Assembly: GCA_024195585.1 (NCBI GenBank)
Contig: SWBL01000094.1
Coordinates: 88,295-152,294 of the forward strand
DNA from: Aureobasidium sp. EXF-3400
Taxonomy: Eukaryota; Ascomycota; Dothideomycetes; Dothideales; Saccotheciaceae
Length of the DNA stretch: 64,000 nucleotides
Direction of reading: 5' to 3'
Below, piece by piece: positions 43,816-55,557 of this stretch. The translations under genes were made by a program, and so were the position numbers. Under the pieces are notes generated by a model. The model was not told where the DNA came from and ran no database searches. It worked only from the letters and a program-made list of their open reading frames with translations. Positions within the stretch are counted from its first letter, which is position 1. Each line of letters opens with the position of its first letter.

Positions 43816-45644
43816 CTACGAGTCTAGTCCTTTGCCTAGAACTTCCCAAGCAGAGGCAGCTTTCAGTATGTCCATCTCGTGCCATCTCTTGCCTACGAGC
43901 TGCATACCAACGGGAAGCTTGCCTTGACCATCGCTAGTCTCCGACCAACCACATGGCATTGACATCGCAGGGTGTCCGGAACAGTTGAAGGGAGAAGTAT
44001 TCAATGTCACACCCACAGCCTTCTGTGCGATTTCCATAACGCTAGTGTAGTTGCATTGCTTGTTGGCGACAGTCGGCGTTGTCGGCGTGATCAAGATATC
44101 CACCTTCTCGAAGGCCTTGTCATACTCAGCCCGCAGTTGATGAACAAGCATGTGAGCCTTGCGTGTAAGCGAAGGTCCATATTTAGTTTCCATGTGCTCA
44201 CTGTTGAGCACAACATTGATGACAGCCGGGTTCTTGTAGACCAGCTTGTCATAAAACATCTGATCAGTCGGATTCGGCTCAAGCCCTGGCAAGGGGTGAG
44301 AGAGCAGATCGGAAGCCCTGTTCTCGAAGAATCGGGGAATAGCCTCGCGACCTGCAACGGTCCAAATTGCTGCTCCTTGCAGATGCAGTGGCACCGAGAC
44401 CTCGTGGACCTCCGCCCCGAGCTTACCGAATCTCTCCGCTGCGGCCCTGACGATCGCGGCCACGTCGGTGTTCAGGCTGGCGATCTCCCAGGCTTCTTTG
44501 AGGATGCCGATCCGGAGCCCTTTGGCCGCGGCTGATGCAGTCCATTCGCCGGCTTCCTTCTTGGCTGTCTTCCACTCGGTAAGGAGCCCGGTGTAGTCGG
44601 GGACCGCTTGCCGAAGAGGTGTTTCAGGCGTCTGACGAGGATCGATTCCATCATAGCCTGCGATAACGCCGAGCAACAGTGAGATATCCTCAATAGATCT
44701 TGCCATGGGTCCTGTCGAATCAAGCATTGGCAGGATCGAGACTATACCTGTGTATGGAACCAGTCCTGTAGTAGGCTTCAGACCATAGAAACCGCCAAAG
44801 GCTGCTGGTACGCGGATGGAACCTCCCTGGTCTCCTCCAATGGCCATATCCACACCTTCTTCCTCCAGAGCGTTTGTCTCAAAGGTCAATCCGTGTTTGT
44901 CGCTCCATTCCCTGACGTCTTTGGCCGAAACCAACGAAGCACAGCCCGAGCTACTGCCTCCAGTCATGTAACCATGGGCCCAGGCATTATGGACTGCTCC
45001 ACTATCTGCTGAAACAGAGGTAGGGAACAAGCTGAAGTTCTCGCATACTGCTGTTCCAGTGATGGTGCCAGATGCCTCAAGGATTCGTTTGACCACCGTT
45101 GCGTCGATTTCACTGATAGCATGTTTTCCACCCTTGAACAGTTCGGGAGCAGTACCCAAACGCAGAGGTGCTCCAGCGACACTAACGTTGTCCTTCATGG
45201 CAAAGGTTTTCCCAGCAAGTGCTGTGCTTGTTGGAGAAGATGCTTTGAGATTCGTCTGATTATACTGTTAGTGACCGTACAGACTCAGAACACCAGAATT
45301 TGCCACCTTGTGCGACCAAGCATTAATAGGGTTCTCTTCTGAGGTTGGTCTGCTCCATTTTCGCTCTCCGCCTTCTACTGGCGTTGGCTCAAGTCTTGGA
45401 TCGATATACTCAGGGAGAGCCGCTACTGCCGAGGCCACGGCATCGAAGCTGTTTTGCAGTAGGAGAAAGTCCGTCTCCTCCTGACTGCCGACCGGTATGG
45501 CAAAGCCTCTGCCTTTCGCAGCGGCATGTAATTCCTCTTTGGTGACTGTGGGTCTACGATTTAGGTTAGATACACTGTTTCTACTTATCTGCTTGAGTGC
45601 TGAGAGTCTTACAAACTACCCTCTGCAAGCGATACGATGGACAT
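43816..45644 (-). CDS. Amidase (amidase signature family)
   Basis: Three exons, 45613..45644, 45307..45553 and 43816..45255, encode 572 residues. The Ser-cisSer-Lys triad is visible: Lys114 in MKDNVS, the cis-Ser in GGSSSGCASL (about 195) and the nucleophile Ser239 in GGDQGGSIRVPAAFGG. The gap between the two serine motifs is about 20 residues longer than usual because of an insert (WSDKHGLTFETNALEEEG). The C-terminal part has PTTPTVANK and HPAMSMPCGWSE, followed by LPVGMQLVG, all family blocks. No secretion signal is seen, so the enzyme should be cytosolic. It would hydrolyse a carboxylic amide; with oxygenases on both sides, a role in catabolism or tailoring of an amide compound is a reasonable guess. 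Confidence 0.93.
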
Positions 45645-45937
45645 GTTGATGATAGGTGGAAGTAAAATTAACAGAAAGAGAGAAACACATCTCGAGAGAC
45701 ATTGTTCTGAGGATGTTACATCGATTGACGGCCAAGTCGCTGGCCGGTGGGGTAGGTAGATAGCGGACCTGCCATTTCTGTCCACGTGGAGAATGGCACT
45801 GTTGGGGTCGTTGACAACCATGACCCCACGCAGTTGTTGGCAGCAAACAGAGAACAATCTCGCAACAGTATCATTTCGAAGTTCGACGAAGGAAACTATT
45901 ACTACCGTGAATGTCATTTTCTAGTGTGTCGCAATTA

Positions 45938-47560
45938 TCATCGAAGCTCAGCAGACTGTCCCCGGAACCTGACATGCTTCTCTCGACGCGCGACTCTCAT
46001 TTGCATATCGCTTTGCATGGCGAAGAAGTAAGTCTTCATCGAGAACGGATGTGCCTCATCCACGAACTCGAAGTCGAACTTCTGCACCATTTGAGCGACG
46101 AACTTGTGCAGTTCAATCTATGAAGATTAGCATATCGCAACAAATCATGCATTGACGACTTACCATTGCAAGATCGCGACCCGGGCAGGATCGTGGTCCG
46201 GTGCCCCCAAAATTGAACAGGGCAGCCTCCAAGTATCGCGCTTGGGACTCATCCACTAGCCATCGGTCTGGATTGAAAATATCGGCATCTTGTCCAAAGA
46301 TAGTGGCATCTCTGTTTTGCGCCAGGCTACTGATACCCACTACTGTTCCAGGAGGAATCAAATGGCCATCGACAGACAGACCACCCGCAGGGACAATTCG
46401 ATACAACGGAGCTGGTACCGAAGGGTACATTCTCAGACTCTCCCTTACGACGGCTTTCAAGTAAGGAAGTTTTTGTGTCTGTTTATAAGTGATAGGCTCG
46501 TCAGAATCGATTGCATCGATCTCCTCTCTCAATTTCTGGAGTACTACTGGGTTAGTGCTCAGACGCCACAAAGCCGAACGCATTGAGATTGCTACAGTAT
46601 CGGCTCCGGCGCCACTGTAGTTTTGTAGTAAGCAGATGCCGTGGTGAATGAGATGATACATGTCAAAATGAGGAATAATACTTACGTGACTGCGAAAGCG
46701 CCCTCAACGACTTCAAGCTGCGTTATCGGCGTCCCTTGGGCGTCCTTATAGCTCAAGAAGTAGTCAACCATGTCGGGCTCAATACCGTTACGATCCTCTT
46801 CTTGGTGCTGTCGAACCTTCTTGGCAGACCAGTCAAAAGACTCCTGCACAGGGTTTTTGACTCCCAGAAGACGCGTTATCGGATTATCAAGCCAGAGAAG
46901 CTGACCCCAAACATGTCCCAAAATCGTGGATGCGGTCAACAACTGGTTCAGAATACCCTGTAGGTTTGTGCCTTCAGCGCTGGCGATCAAGCCAAGTGGT
47001 TCTCCATAGCAAAGCTGGCCTATGATGTCCCAGGTAACGTGTTCGGTATAATAACACATATCGATAGCTGTGCCTTCTAGAGCAGGCTTCTCAAGCGATT
47101 GCCAGAGGTTGTCCAAACAGGTTTGCATAGAATCTTCCAGACGCAGCAGGACAGTCATCTTGAAGGCAGGAGCGAACCTGCGACGGATACCGGCATGGAC
47201 TTTGGGGTCTCGAGTGGCTAGTTGATTTGGTGCTCCCTGAGGGCTTTGGAATGCGGAGTACCATTTACTCTTGATAGCAGCTGTGTTGTGGCCATAGAGA
47301 GCCTTCATGGCCGACTCGTCCACGACTGATAGTTCGTTTGGTGCCAGCCGAACAATTCTGCCATATTTCTGATGCAGGTCGAGGATTATCTCGGACCAGT
47401 CACCGACGGTGATATGATAGAGTCGCCATAGACCTGTGATAGAAGCAAGCCGAGGACCTGGGAAGCGAGCTAGTGGGTGGAAGAAGGCGTTGTAGCACAG
47501 GTATAAAAGTCCAGCTCCTAATATCAAGGCAGATACCGCAGGCCAGTAGCTGAAGCCCAT
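45938..47560 (-). CDS. Cytochrome P450
   Basis: Three exons, 46686..47560, 46164..46614 and 45938..46117, encode 501 residues. The N-terminal anchor (SALILGAGLLYLCYNAF) is followed by HPLARFPGPRLAS. The I-helix is canonical (TGAGADTVAISM), formed across the first splice. ExxR is RESLRMYPS, the PERF-like motif is FNPDRW, and the haem-binding loop is FNFGGTGPRSCPGRDLA. The third exon adds the last ~60 residues (LHKFVAQMVQKFDFEF and the basic end). The type resembles fungal P450s that act on aromatic or secondary-metabolite substrates (a pisatin-demethylase-like arrangement). Its orientation is the same as the amidase, 294 bp apart. Confidence 0.92.
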
Positions 47561-47974
47561 CTTAGCAGGTTTATCAGACTGTATGCTGAAATTCGGTCAG
47601 GAACTACTGGCGCGTTCATTCAAGAGTGTCGCACTGACTTTGTACCTGCCACGTCTTGAGATCTCCGAAGGATGCGGTCCTTTGTGATTGTCCCGCAGAT
47701 CCCAGATTAATATGCATGCAGTCAGCTTATCTATAGTATCTAACCCGCGTTATGGTCGGCTAAAGTCTTGGAGTCAACATCACTTGAATAGCGAACATGA
47801 ATGTGTTCGTAACTCTTTCGATTATTGAATAAATAAATACAATTTTGTGCAATGCCACGAAGGGCTGCTTTGTTTATACAAGCTGTTGTGAGCGGTCATA
47901 TTCCATTATCGTTCCAAACATCGTACAAACCAACGACAGCTGCTGATCCAACGTCCTTTCCTTATAGAAACCAT
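47561..47974. other. Intergenic region, 414 bp
   Basis: It holds the promoter of the P450 gene (minus strand) and the 3' flank of the transporter gene. Nothing else is recognised. Confidence 0.35.
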
Positions 47975-49651
47975 CTAGAAACTGTTTGCCAGTGTGACAC
48001 CAGTTGTGTAAACCATCATACCGAAGCCAACGGTCATGAAAACGATGTCGCCAGCCTTTGCGAGGCGTGACTCTGCACAGCCCATGTAATGCAAAAGAGG
48101 AGGGTAAATGTATACCAATGGTACGCATGCAAAGGAGCCAATCAGAGCAACAAACTTGTCTAGGTTGCCAGCACCTGCGATGGCGATGGCAATACAGACT
48201 CCAGTCAAGAAAGTGCGGAAAGCGTTCTTCTTCCACTTGGTGAGCTGGTCCTTCTTTCCGGACAGATGACCAAACAGCTTTCCTTCCATGATACGCATGG
48301 CAGGGAAAAGCTGGACTGGGTTGCCGAAGAGCACAGCCATGGAGTACAGGAACTGAACAGCGTTGACGAGCTTACTATCCTGAGGGAAGTTGGTGATGAT
48401 CTCAATCTGCGTATCGTCTCCGAAAGTGGCGTAGCACAAGGCACCGACCGAGGTAAAGATGACAGTAATGATAAGCATAATCGTAGCCAAGAGCCACTCG
48501 AAGTTCTGGGGCTTCTTCATGGAAGATTGAATAGGTAGAATGAGTCCAATACCCTCAAAGGTGAAGATAGCCGATCCAATGGTCAAGGTGAATGAGTTGG
48601 GGTTGAACAACTGGACGGTAGGGGCGATGCCGTCTTTAGCGAGAGTAGCGATGTCAAAGTAGTAGATGTAGCCCAGACCGATGAGAATGAATACATCTGC
48701 CAGCAGTGCGACGGGACCAAGCTTCGAGATGTTGCGGATGAAAGACAGAGGAACCAGAACCACAAGCTGGATTGCGATCAAGGCACGAACTGACACAGGC
48801 ATTTCGCCCTTGACAACGGCCTCGAGGAACGAGTGGAGGTTCTCAGCCACAAAGACGACACCTGCGCAAACGAAACCAATCTGCGAAATGGTGACCGAGG
48901 CCAGGATAAGAGACCTCATCTTGTCTCCAGCAATGGCCTTGCCAAGATCACCGTAACCACCACCGTACTGGTTACGGCACTTGAGCAGCAGGTGGAATGC
49001 CAGCATAGAGACAATAGAGATGGAGACCATGGTCAGAGAAGAGAACAAGATACCGCCGTTGCTGAATGCCTTGGGGAGGAACATGATGCCGGTACCAATG
49101 AAGGCCTTGAGCAGTGTGAAGAAGGATTTGACCATGCCAGCATCGCCCTTGGGAGCTACTCGGGACGACTTGCGACGGCCGAGAAGGGGTCTGCTCTCGG
49201 TTGCAGGGGCTTGCTCATCGTCGTCTTCTTCGTCAATTGCTTCGTCATCAGATTCGTTGAGATCTTCACCAGCGAAGCTTCCGTAGAGGTTCAGGAACTC
49301 AACAAAGTTTCTGGTGACGGGCATGGTGGCAGTGTTGAAAGTGTTGTTTCTCTGCATGTATTGACGGCGGAAAGCACCAGGAGCTCGTGCTTGAGATGCT
49401 GTCAATTCGGAATCCCAGCTTTCTCTGCGGGCGCGAGGAGCAGAGAATGTCGCTGCTCTTTGGTGCAATGTTTGGCGAGGTTGGGCATTGAGCTTGAAAA
49501 TGTCTCTGTGGATATCTCCTCCTTGGAGATTGAGCGAGTCTTCGACTCCAGAGCCATTGTTGCCAGTGAATTCGGCAGTGTAGCCCTCGGGAAGGTGCTC
49601 AGAGACCACCTGGGCCTGCTGCTCTTCTCGAGTATCCTGTTCTTCCGACAT
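47975..49651 (-). CDS. Vacuolar amino-acid transporter, AVT3/AVT4-like (AAAP family)
   Basis: An intronless 558-residue protein. About 165 hydrophilic N-terminal residues with an acidic Glu/Asp run and the PLLGRRKSSR segment precede the transmembrane core. The core (about 175-558) starts KSFFTLLKAFIGTGIMFLPKAFSNGG, the AAAP-family signature, and has about 11 hydrophobic helices with GSAIFTFEGIGLILPIQ in the middle. Length, long cytosolic N-terminus and signature fit the AVT3/AVT4 vacuolar exporters of neutral amino acids. It is the neighbour of the P450/amidase genes, but a link is not shown. The start at 49651 is the first ATG after a pyrimidine-rich leader. Confidence 0.9.
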   Translation of the reverse strand: MSEEQDTREEQQAQVVSEHLPEGYTAEFTGNNGSGVEDSLNLQGGDIHRDIFKLNAQPRQTLHQRAATFSAPRARRESWDSELTASQARAPGAFRRQYMQRNNTFNTATMPVTRNFVEFLNLYGSFAGEDLNESDDEAIDEEDDDEQAPATESRPLLGRRKSSRVAPKGDAGMVKSFFTLLKAFIGTGIMFLPKAFSNGGILFSSLTMVSISIVSMLAFHLLLKCRNQYGGGYGDLGKAIAGDKMRSLILASVTISQIGFVCAGVVFVAENLHSFLEAVVKGEMPVSVRALIAIQLVVLVPLSFIRNISKLGPVALLADVFILIGLGYIYYFDIATLAKDGIAPTVQLFNPNSFTLTIGSAIFTFEGIGLILPIQSSMKKPQNFEWLLATIMLIITVIFTSVGALCYATFGDDTQIEIITNFPQDSKLVNAVQFLYSMAVLFGNPVQLFPAMRIMEGKLFGHLSGKKDQLTKWKKNAFRTFLTGVCIAIAIAGAGNLDKFVALIGSFACVPLVYIYPPLLHYMGCAESRLAKAGDIVFMTVGFGMMVYTTGVTLANSF

Positions 49652-50930
49652 GTCGACAAACTCCTGCTGTAAGAATCTGTAAGAAGAAAATGTTCACGAC
49701 TTTCGCATCCTTCAAAGCGGTGAGTTTGAAGAATAGATGCCGTCTCGGAAACGAAATTGCCCCTAAATGACGTGTTAGCTAAGAAAGCCACCCGATATCA
49801 CGTGCCGGCGTACGAGAAGTTTCAAGCAAAACCGGGAAACCTGGCGCTCGTACCACAATGGGACCTGATCACCCCCGTAATTGAGAGACATCGCGCCTTC
49901 TCGTGGCTCACAGTGACATCTCATCCACAATGACATCTGATGAGCACAATTGATATCACAATCCCATCAACACGCAAACGAAGCCTCGACATCAGGAATA
50001 TGATGTACGTATCTCGCACCAGCTGTTATCAAGGTAGGCACCAGGTACAGTATCTCGTCTGCAACAGCCCGGCGGTCACCAATCGTTTCCTGGTCCATCA
50101 ACATGATTGATTGCAGGAAGCACTATACTACGCTTCACGCTTTGACACAACTGGAAGAAAGTACATCCACACGGGTCAGCATGACCGATATTCAGGGACA
50201 TCCTCCGCTATCCAGAAAGAGTCTGGATGACAAAAGGAAGTCAACAGCTTGTTGATTGTGCTGATGCACGCTGACTGGAGTCTCTGTTTGTCTCTGTCTC
50301 TAAATTGTACTTTGGCACTACACAGGTTGTACTTCCCGAAGGTACTCAAGCCCCGTATCACTTCGATACCGTCTTTAACCAGCTAGCTCATCATGTCGTC
50401 GAAGACTATCTCAACCAAATTGATGTTCACTGTCTGCAACTAAACATCGACTATGGATGATGAACCAGTTGTCTGTCCATCACAGCCATCAGAAATACAA
50501 AGCAACCAGCGCAAGTGTCTTTGCCTACTCTAAGTCAACTTCGTACTATAGCAACCAACCTGCTTTGACCAGACTACTGCCCGTTTCCACTTCTGCGGAC
50601 TTTGATCTTTGAGATCGTGTCAATCACTCATCTGGAAGTTCTATGGAGAACACATATGGAGAACACAGGCCCGAACAGCGACCTTCCAGGTGTGTCAGAC
50701 ACCGCTTGGCTCAGTAGGTTGTCTCACTGGCATTCGCTTACTGCTGTCGTCGTGTCTTGATAGTGAGCGAATATATGAAATGCAGTTGCGCCAGCAGAAC
50801 GTTCCGGATTCGATCTGCGTTTGCGTTCACATCACGCACAGCTCAATCCCTTTTTCTCGATCACTGAGCTTCCATCCATTTCTTTTTCTTTACACACAAC
50901 TGACGAGAAGCAAACTTCTCCACTCTGACC
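49652..50930. other. Intergenic divergent promoter region, 1.3 kb
   Basis: Between two divergent genes. No supported coding sequence. The last 80 bp before 50931 are pyrimidine-rich, then CA-rich, as expected for a fungal promoter and leader. Confidence 0.4.
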
Positions 50931-52039
50931 ATGTCTTCAAGTGGTTCTCTCATCAACGGCATCAAGCCTGAAGATGTCACGGCTTGGACTCTTGACATCG
51001 AAGTAAGTGACACGCTTAACACCACCACCCATCGCATACGCTGGTGACGCCTCGGGTCCCCAACGGCCAACTGCCTCCTATATCTTCGTGGCGTCGCCTC
51101 TGGCACGTCCGAGGCTCGTGCAACAACGCAATCCTCATCACATATGATGGCTCTTCACGGGATCGGTTGCTGATTATCTTGACAATAGACTCAGATGCTC
51201 CAGGAGGAGATTCTCAAGCTGAAGGAGAATCCCACTGACGCCAACGTCAAGCAGATTCAGGACAAGGAAAAGAGCATTGCTGAGAAGAAGAATGCTTTGG
51301 ATAAGCATTGCCGTCAATTCGGTTTGAAGTATGGCAAGTACGGTACTGAGGAGAACGGAGTCAAGCCTGACACCACCAATGGCGAGGTAAGTTTGTATTG
51401 ACGTGCCTTTTTATCAGTACTGATGTTCCATCTTAGCAGACTGGCGCCATGACCAATGGCTTTTCTGAGCATGTCCGTGCTTCGGCCGACATCAACATGG
51501 GCGATGTCAGCGCTGTTACCTTTGACGCTGCCGCCGACGCTGCTGCCAGCGCTGCTCTGGACGACATCCACTTCCCTCAGCCTACTGCTCCTGGCATGGC
51601 CAACGGCTACCATGAGACCGGCATGGCTTCTTACAATGCTGTCACTGGAGTCGACATCAACGACCCCTTCGTCAACCATGGTGGCCACACTACTACCGAC
51701 TTCTTCCACACTCCCACTGGAACTTACACTGATGCCTTTGCTGGCCTTCCCGCCGCCGACTACATCCCAGCCTTCGACAGCAACAAATCTCTCCTCGAAG
51801 TGAGCAAGCATCGCACTGACTCTGACGGCAAGCCCATCATCGACGTCGATGACTACCTCAGAATCCGCGACGGCGTAATGCCCACCAACTACAGCACCTC
51901 TGCTGGCAGCGCTGGTGGTCACGGTATGGGCTTTGGCGGAGGCGATCAGATGGACATGGATGCCATGCCTCATCAGGTTCCTGGTACTGAGAACATTGAG
52001 TCTATCATCTCCGGCATGAACAAGCATGACAACCTCTAA
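50931..52039 (+). CDS. Fungal coiled-coil protein of unknown function
   Basis: Three exons, 50931..51002, 51189..51386 and 51437..52039, encode 290 residues. The first intron is long for this genome (186 nt). The second ends with tandem acceptors TAG-CAG, so a form lacking one Gln is possible. Residues 25-75 are a charged helix with heptad character (QMLQEEILKLKENP, VKQIQDKEKSIAEKKNALDKH), then FGLKYGKYG. The rest is low-complexity, with Ala, Asp, Gly and Met enrichment and a conserved-looking C-terminal stretch (GKPIIDVDDYLRIRDGV, TENIESIISGM). No catalytic motif, signal peptide or membrane segment is seen. Not recognised as a named family. Confidence 0.75.
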
Positions 52040-52777
52040 TGAGGGAGCCGCACGGACTGCCCAGCAGATCAGATATCATGTCTGCCTTGTAGTATAGCAC
52101 GCAACGTTTTTTTCGACTAGAGGTTCTCAAGCATATAGTATGAAAGAATGAATGCTGCTCATACTGTCACTACGCATCCCTATCTCTGCTTTTTGTTGTA
52201 GACAAGCCCTTGGTGTGAACTTCTTGAGTGATTCGTGGTGTTAGGCTTTGCGTATCACGTCATCGTATACAGTAGTGTTCAATTCATCTGGCGAGGGTGG
52301 TCTACTGACTGCCCTAAGCTGAGTCCATCATTTAGAAAACCAGAAAAAAAAACAAAAATACATTATTTCTCAGGGCAACTGTTAACATGACGATATCAGA
52401 TCTCTCCAAGATGTCCATAATTGTCCAACAGTCCTTTGAGGTGATCTGTATAGTCAATTTACTGCAAGTTTGGCCTGATAATGTCGCCGACCGCTTCAAA
52501 ACTGATGCTAGAGGTACGACCCTGACCAAACGCCTTTTGAGCAGCACCTTTCCACGAACCACCAATATCACTCAGGACCTCGCAGATGTAGAACAAACAA
52601 GTACAACAACTGACAAACATCAACGACCGATAAGTATAGTCAAGAAATCATTGCCATGCATATTCTGTCTATGTACCAACCACCCTAAGCAAGCGTCCAT
52701 CATAACTTTCATAAAAACTCCTGCACAAGTATGCACAAATATGCAAATGTCAATGCCTTTGCTCCCATCCTCAAGCA
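52040..52777. other. Intergenic region between convergent genes, 738 bp
   Basis: No supported gene. Short open frames exist but lack domains. An A-rich tract near 52345-52360 may be part of a 3' end signal. Confidence 0.35.
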
Positions 52778-55557
52778 TCACATCTCACCAACGAAACCCA
52801 CCTCCACCAACTTCTCAACCGGAACATCCAACTGAGCAACCTTAGCCCTAGTATTCTCCCTCACAAATAAGAAAGCCGCAAGCAGTGCTTTCTTCGCCAT
52901 AGTCGTATCTTCATAAATCCTCAATTGTTGTTTACCCACCAGATACAAAGTTTGGGTTTTGAATGCATCGTCCAAAGCTCGTAAGCGACGAGACGTGATG
53001 AGGGCGGTCTGGCCTGAGGTATGTGTATCCACATCACCACCAACCTCAACTTCAGGAGAAAACGTAGTGATGGTAGTGGCATTGTGGATATCACTGACCA
53101 CAGTTTCTGGCACAGTGGCTTTAGGTCGAGAAAGCACTGTGCCTCGTACAATGGCCATGCGCACTTGTTCATACACCAGTTTCCCTAAATCGGGGGTTAC
53201 CACTCTATCCACATAGCCATAGCGAATGGTCATGCGATAGACATTAGGTAAAGGTGTTCGAGCAATGGTATATCGGTCTTCTTCATGCACATGAGGTTCT
53301 GACAACGCTCTCAAGTGCAAAAACACAACTACTTGCATCTGAGCTTCAAACTTGGTGATAAAGTGTTCGTAGACTTGAGGGACGTGGATATCGGTGCCGG
53401 ATTTGTCGAAGAAGATACCCATGCCTTTTGTTTCTGTCAACTCGCCGCCGCCGTGGCGCCACGAGAGGTGGAATGTTTTCTTTGCGGAGGAGTCTGGGAC
53501 AGCGGTGGAGGAAGAAAGGTTGTTGGAGGAGTAGGCGACGAGTTCGGAGAGTTGGGCTTGGTTTTTGGCTTCGGTGGTCCATTGGGATTCTTTGCCGTAG
53601 CGCCAGAGGCTGAAGAAGGAAGCGAGGAGGATGGCCAGGAGGAGGGTGAACCACGCGCCGTCGGGGACTTTTGTGAGCGCGGAGGAGAGGTAGAGGCCGT
53701 CTAGGGTCACGAGAGGTAGCCATACGGCAAACACGAGGAAGGGGTTCTTCTTCCAGACGATCAAAGCTACGAGGGTAACGAGATTTGTGGTTATGGATGT
53801 GACGAGGATGACGCAGACACCGTAGGCGTGACCGAGCTTGGTAGTCTAAAATAATGTCAGCTACTTTATCCTCTCTGTAACAAAGTTCTGTACTTACGTT
53901 GCTGTAGACGGCAGTAACTATGACAGTACCGATCATCATGAGCCAATTCGCAAGAGGGATATAGACTTGACCATGGAAGTTGGTGCTCGTGTAAGTTGCC
54001 TTGATCTGTGGGAAGTAGGAAGAGTGCATGAGTTGAATCAACAACTGGAAGGTGCTGGTGATGAGTGCTTGTGAAGCAACAATGGCGGCAAGAATAGAAA
54101 GGACGAGCGACGGATAAAACATGCCTGGTGGCACGGTTTCGAAGAACGGATTTGAGTATGCTGATGGAGTACGTGAGATAAATGCCGCTTGTCCGATATA
54201 TGCCAGGAGAAGGCATGGGAACGTAAGGCAGAGCCATGAAATCTGAATGGCACTGTTGATAGTCAGAAATAGCACCTTATGCGGAGCGATGTTCAAACTT
54301 ACCGTTTGCTAAAAGCACCAAGATCGGCAAAGAGAGCCTCTACACCTGTGAAGCAGAGCAAAATGCCACCAAGCGACAGCCAACCCTCCTTCTTCAGTCG
54401 CATAAAGTAGAGTCCTGCAAAGTAGGGAGAGAAGGCCTTCAGGACCGTCCAGTCATGCATGACCAAGTTCTTGTGTGTCTGTCAGAAAGTCTTCTTCGAA
54501 CCCAGAGTGTATGAAAACTTACATAGATACCGAATGCTGCATTGAACAGAAGCCAAAGAATGACGATTGGAGCAAAGCAACTCGCCAGCTTTTGTATGCC
54601 TAGAGGTTGTAATAGGAACAACAGAACCAGAATAGTACAGCTGACACCAACGATTGTTGAGCTGCCAATATTCTCGTCGACTACTGTCAATCCTTGAATG
54701 GCGCCGAGAACAGATTGTGCGGGTGTGAGGATGCCGTCGGCGATGATCAGACTCACACCAAGTACAGCCAAGATCTTCAGGATACCATGTGCGACTTTGC
54801 TCTTCTCGAGCCAGTTTCTGATGCTGCGACTTTGTTTGGGAAGCTCGGCGTTGGGGTATCTTTCCATCTTTATGGCGTGGTATGTTCGAGGGTCTCTTTT
54901 CATGATTTCACTCTGGGCGAAAGATTAGGCATGGTCGAAGACTCTTTTGGGGTCGCACTGGACTTACGAAACGGGATAAGAGCGTATCTAACATCGGCAT
55001 TAGGGGATTGCGTGTGAACGAAGACGGATTTTGTTGGCTTACAAATGGCAAAAGTTCCTCCTTCTCCTTCATCGTCGGCAGCCAGGACGATCAAGATATA
55101 CTTGATTGTGACGATCAAAGTTAACGTCCAGATAATCAGGGACAGCGCACCAAGAAGGTCGTCCCTCGAGGGTTCAGAGGTAAATGTGGACGAGTAGACA
55201 TATAGAGGGCTTGTACCGATATCTCCATAGATCACACCCGTTGATTGATATGCAAGACTGGCAAACGGCAGTTAGTAAGGACACGCGACTCGCATGGGCA
55301 GTGGCAGTTACTATAATAGAGTCCATCCTTTGAAAGTCTAGGCTGGTCAGCAAGGCTTCAGACTTGCGAGCGCAACAATCACAAACCTGCTTCTTCTTGA
55401 AGTCGCGCTCTTCCAAACCATACGGTTCATCAGACCAAACAGACTCAATGTCTGCTTCCTTTTCAGAAACAGACTTCTTGCGCGAACCCATAGACTCTTT
55501 CGTCCGCTCTCTTTGCAAGGTTTCTTTGTCAAAGTGTACGTGACAGTTCTCGCTCAT
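52778..55557 (-). CDS. HAK/KUP-type high-affinity potassium transporter
   Basis: Eight exons encode 803 residues: 55387..55557, 55312..55337, 55043..55257, 54968..54987, 54523..54912, 54303..54469, 53898..54252 and 52778..53845. Two are microexons of 26 and 20 nt. They are needed to build the family signature [16 protein letters not shown] + [16 protein letters not shown] and GGTFAIYTLLSRFSEIMKRD. The plasma-membrane core (about 60-480) has about 12 helices, with [28 protein letters not shown], and [14 protein letters not shown] in order. A large cytosolic C-terminal domain follows. The protein imports K+ (with H+ or Na+) at low external potassium in fungi. All introns are 49-55 nt. Each splice was chosen because the family sequence reads through it. 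Confidence 0.93.

Noticed and set aside
48833..49672. 279-codon open frame opposite to the AVT transporter
   Set aside because: Antisense shadow; the minus-strand protein has the transporter signature.
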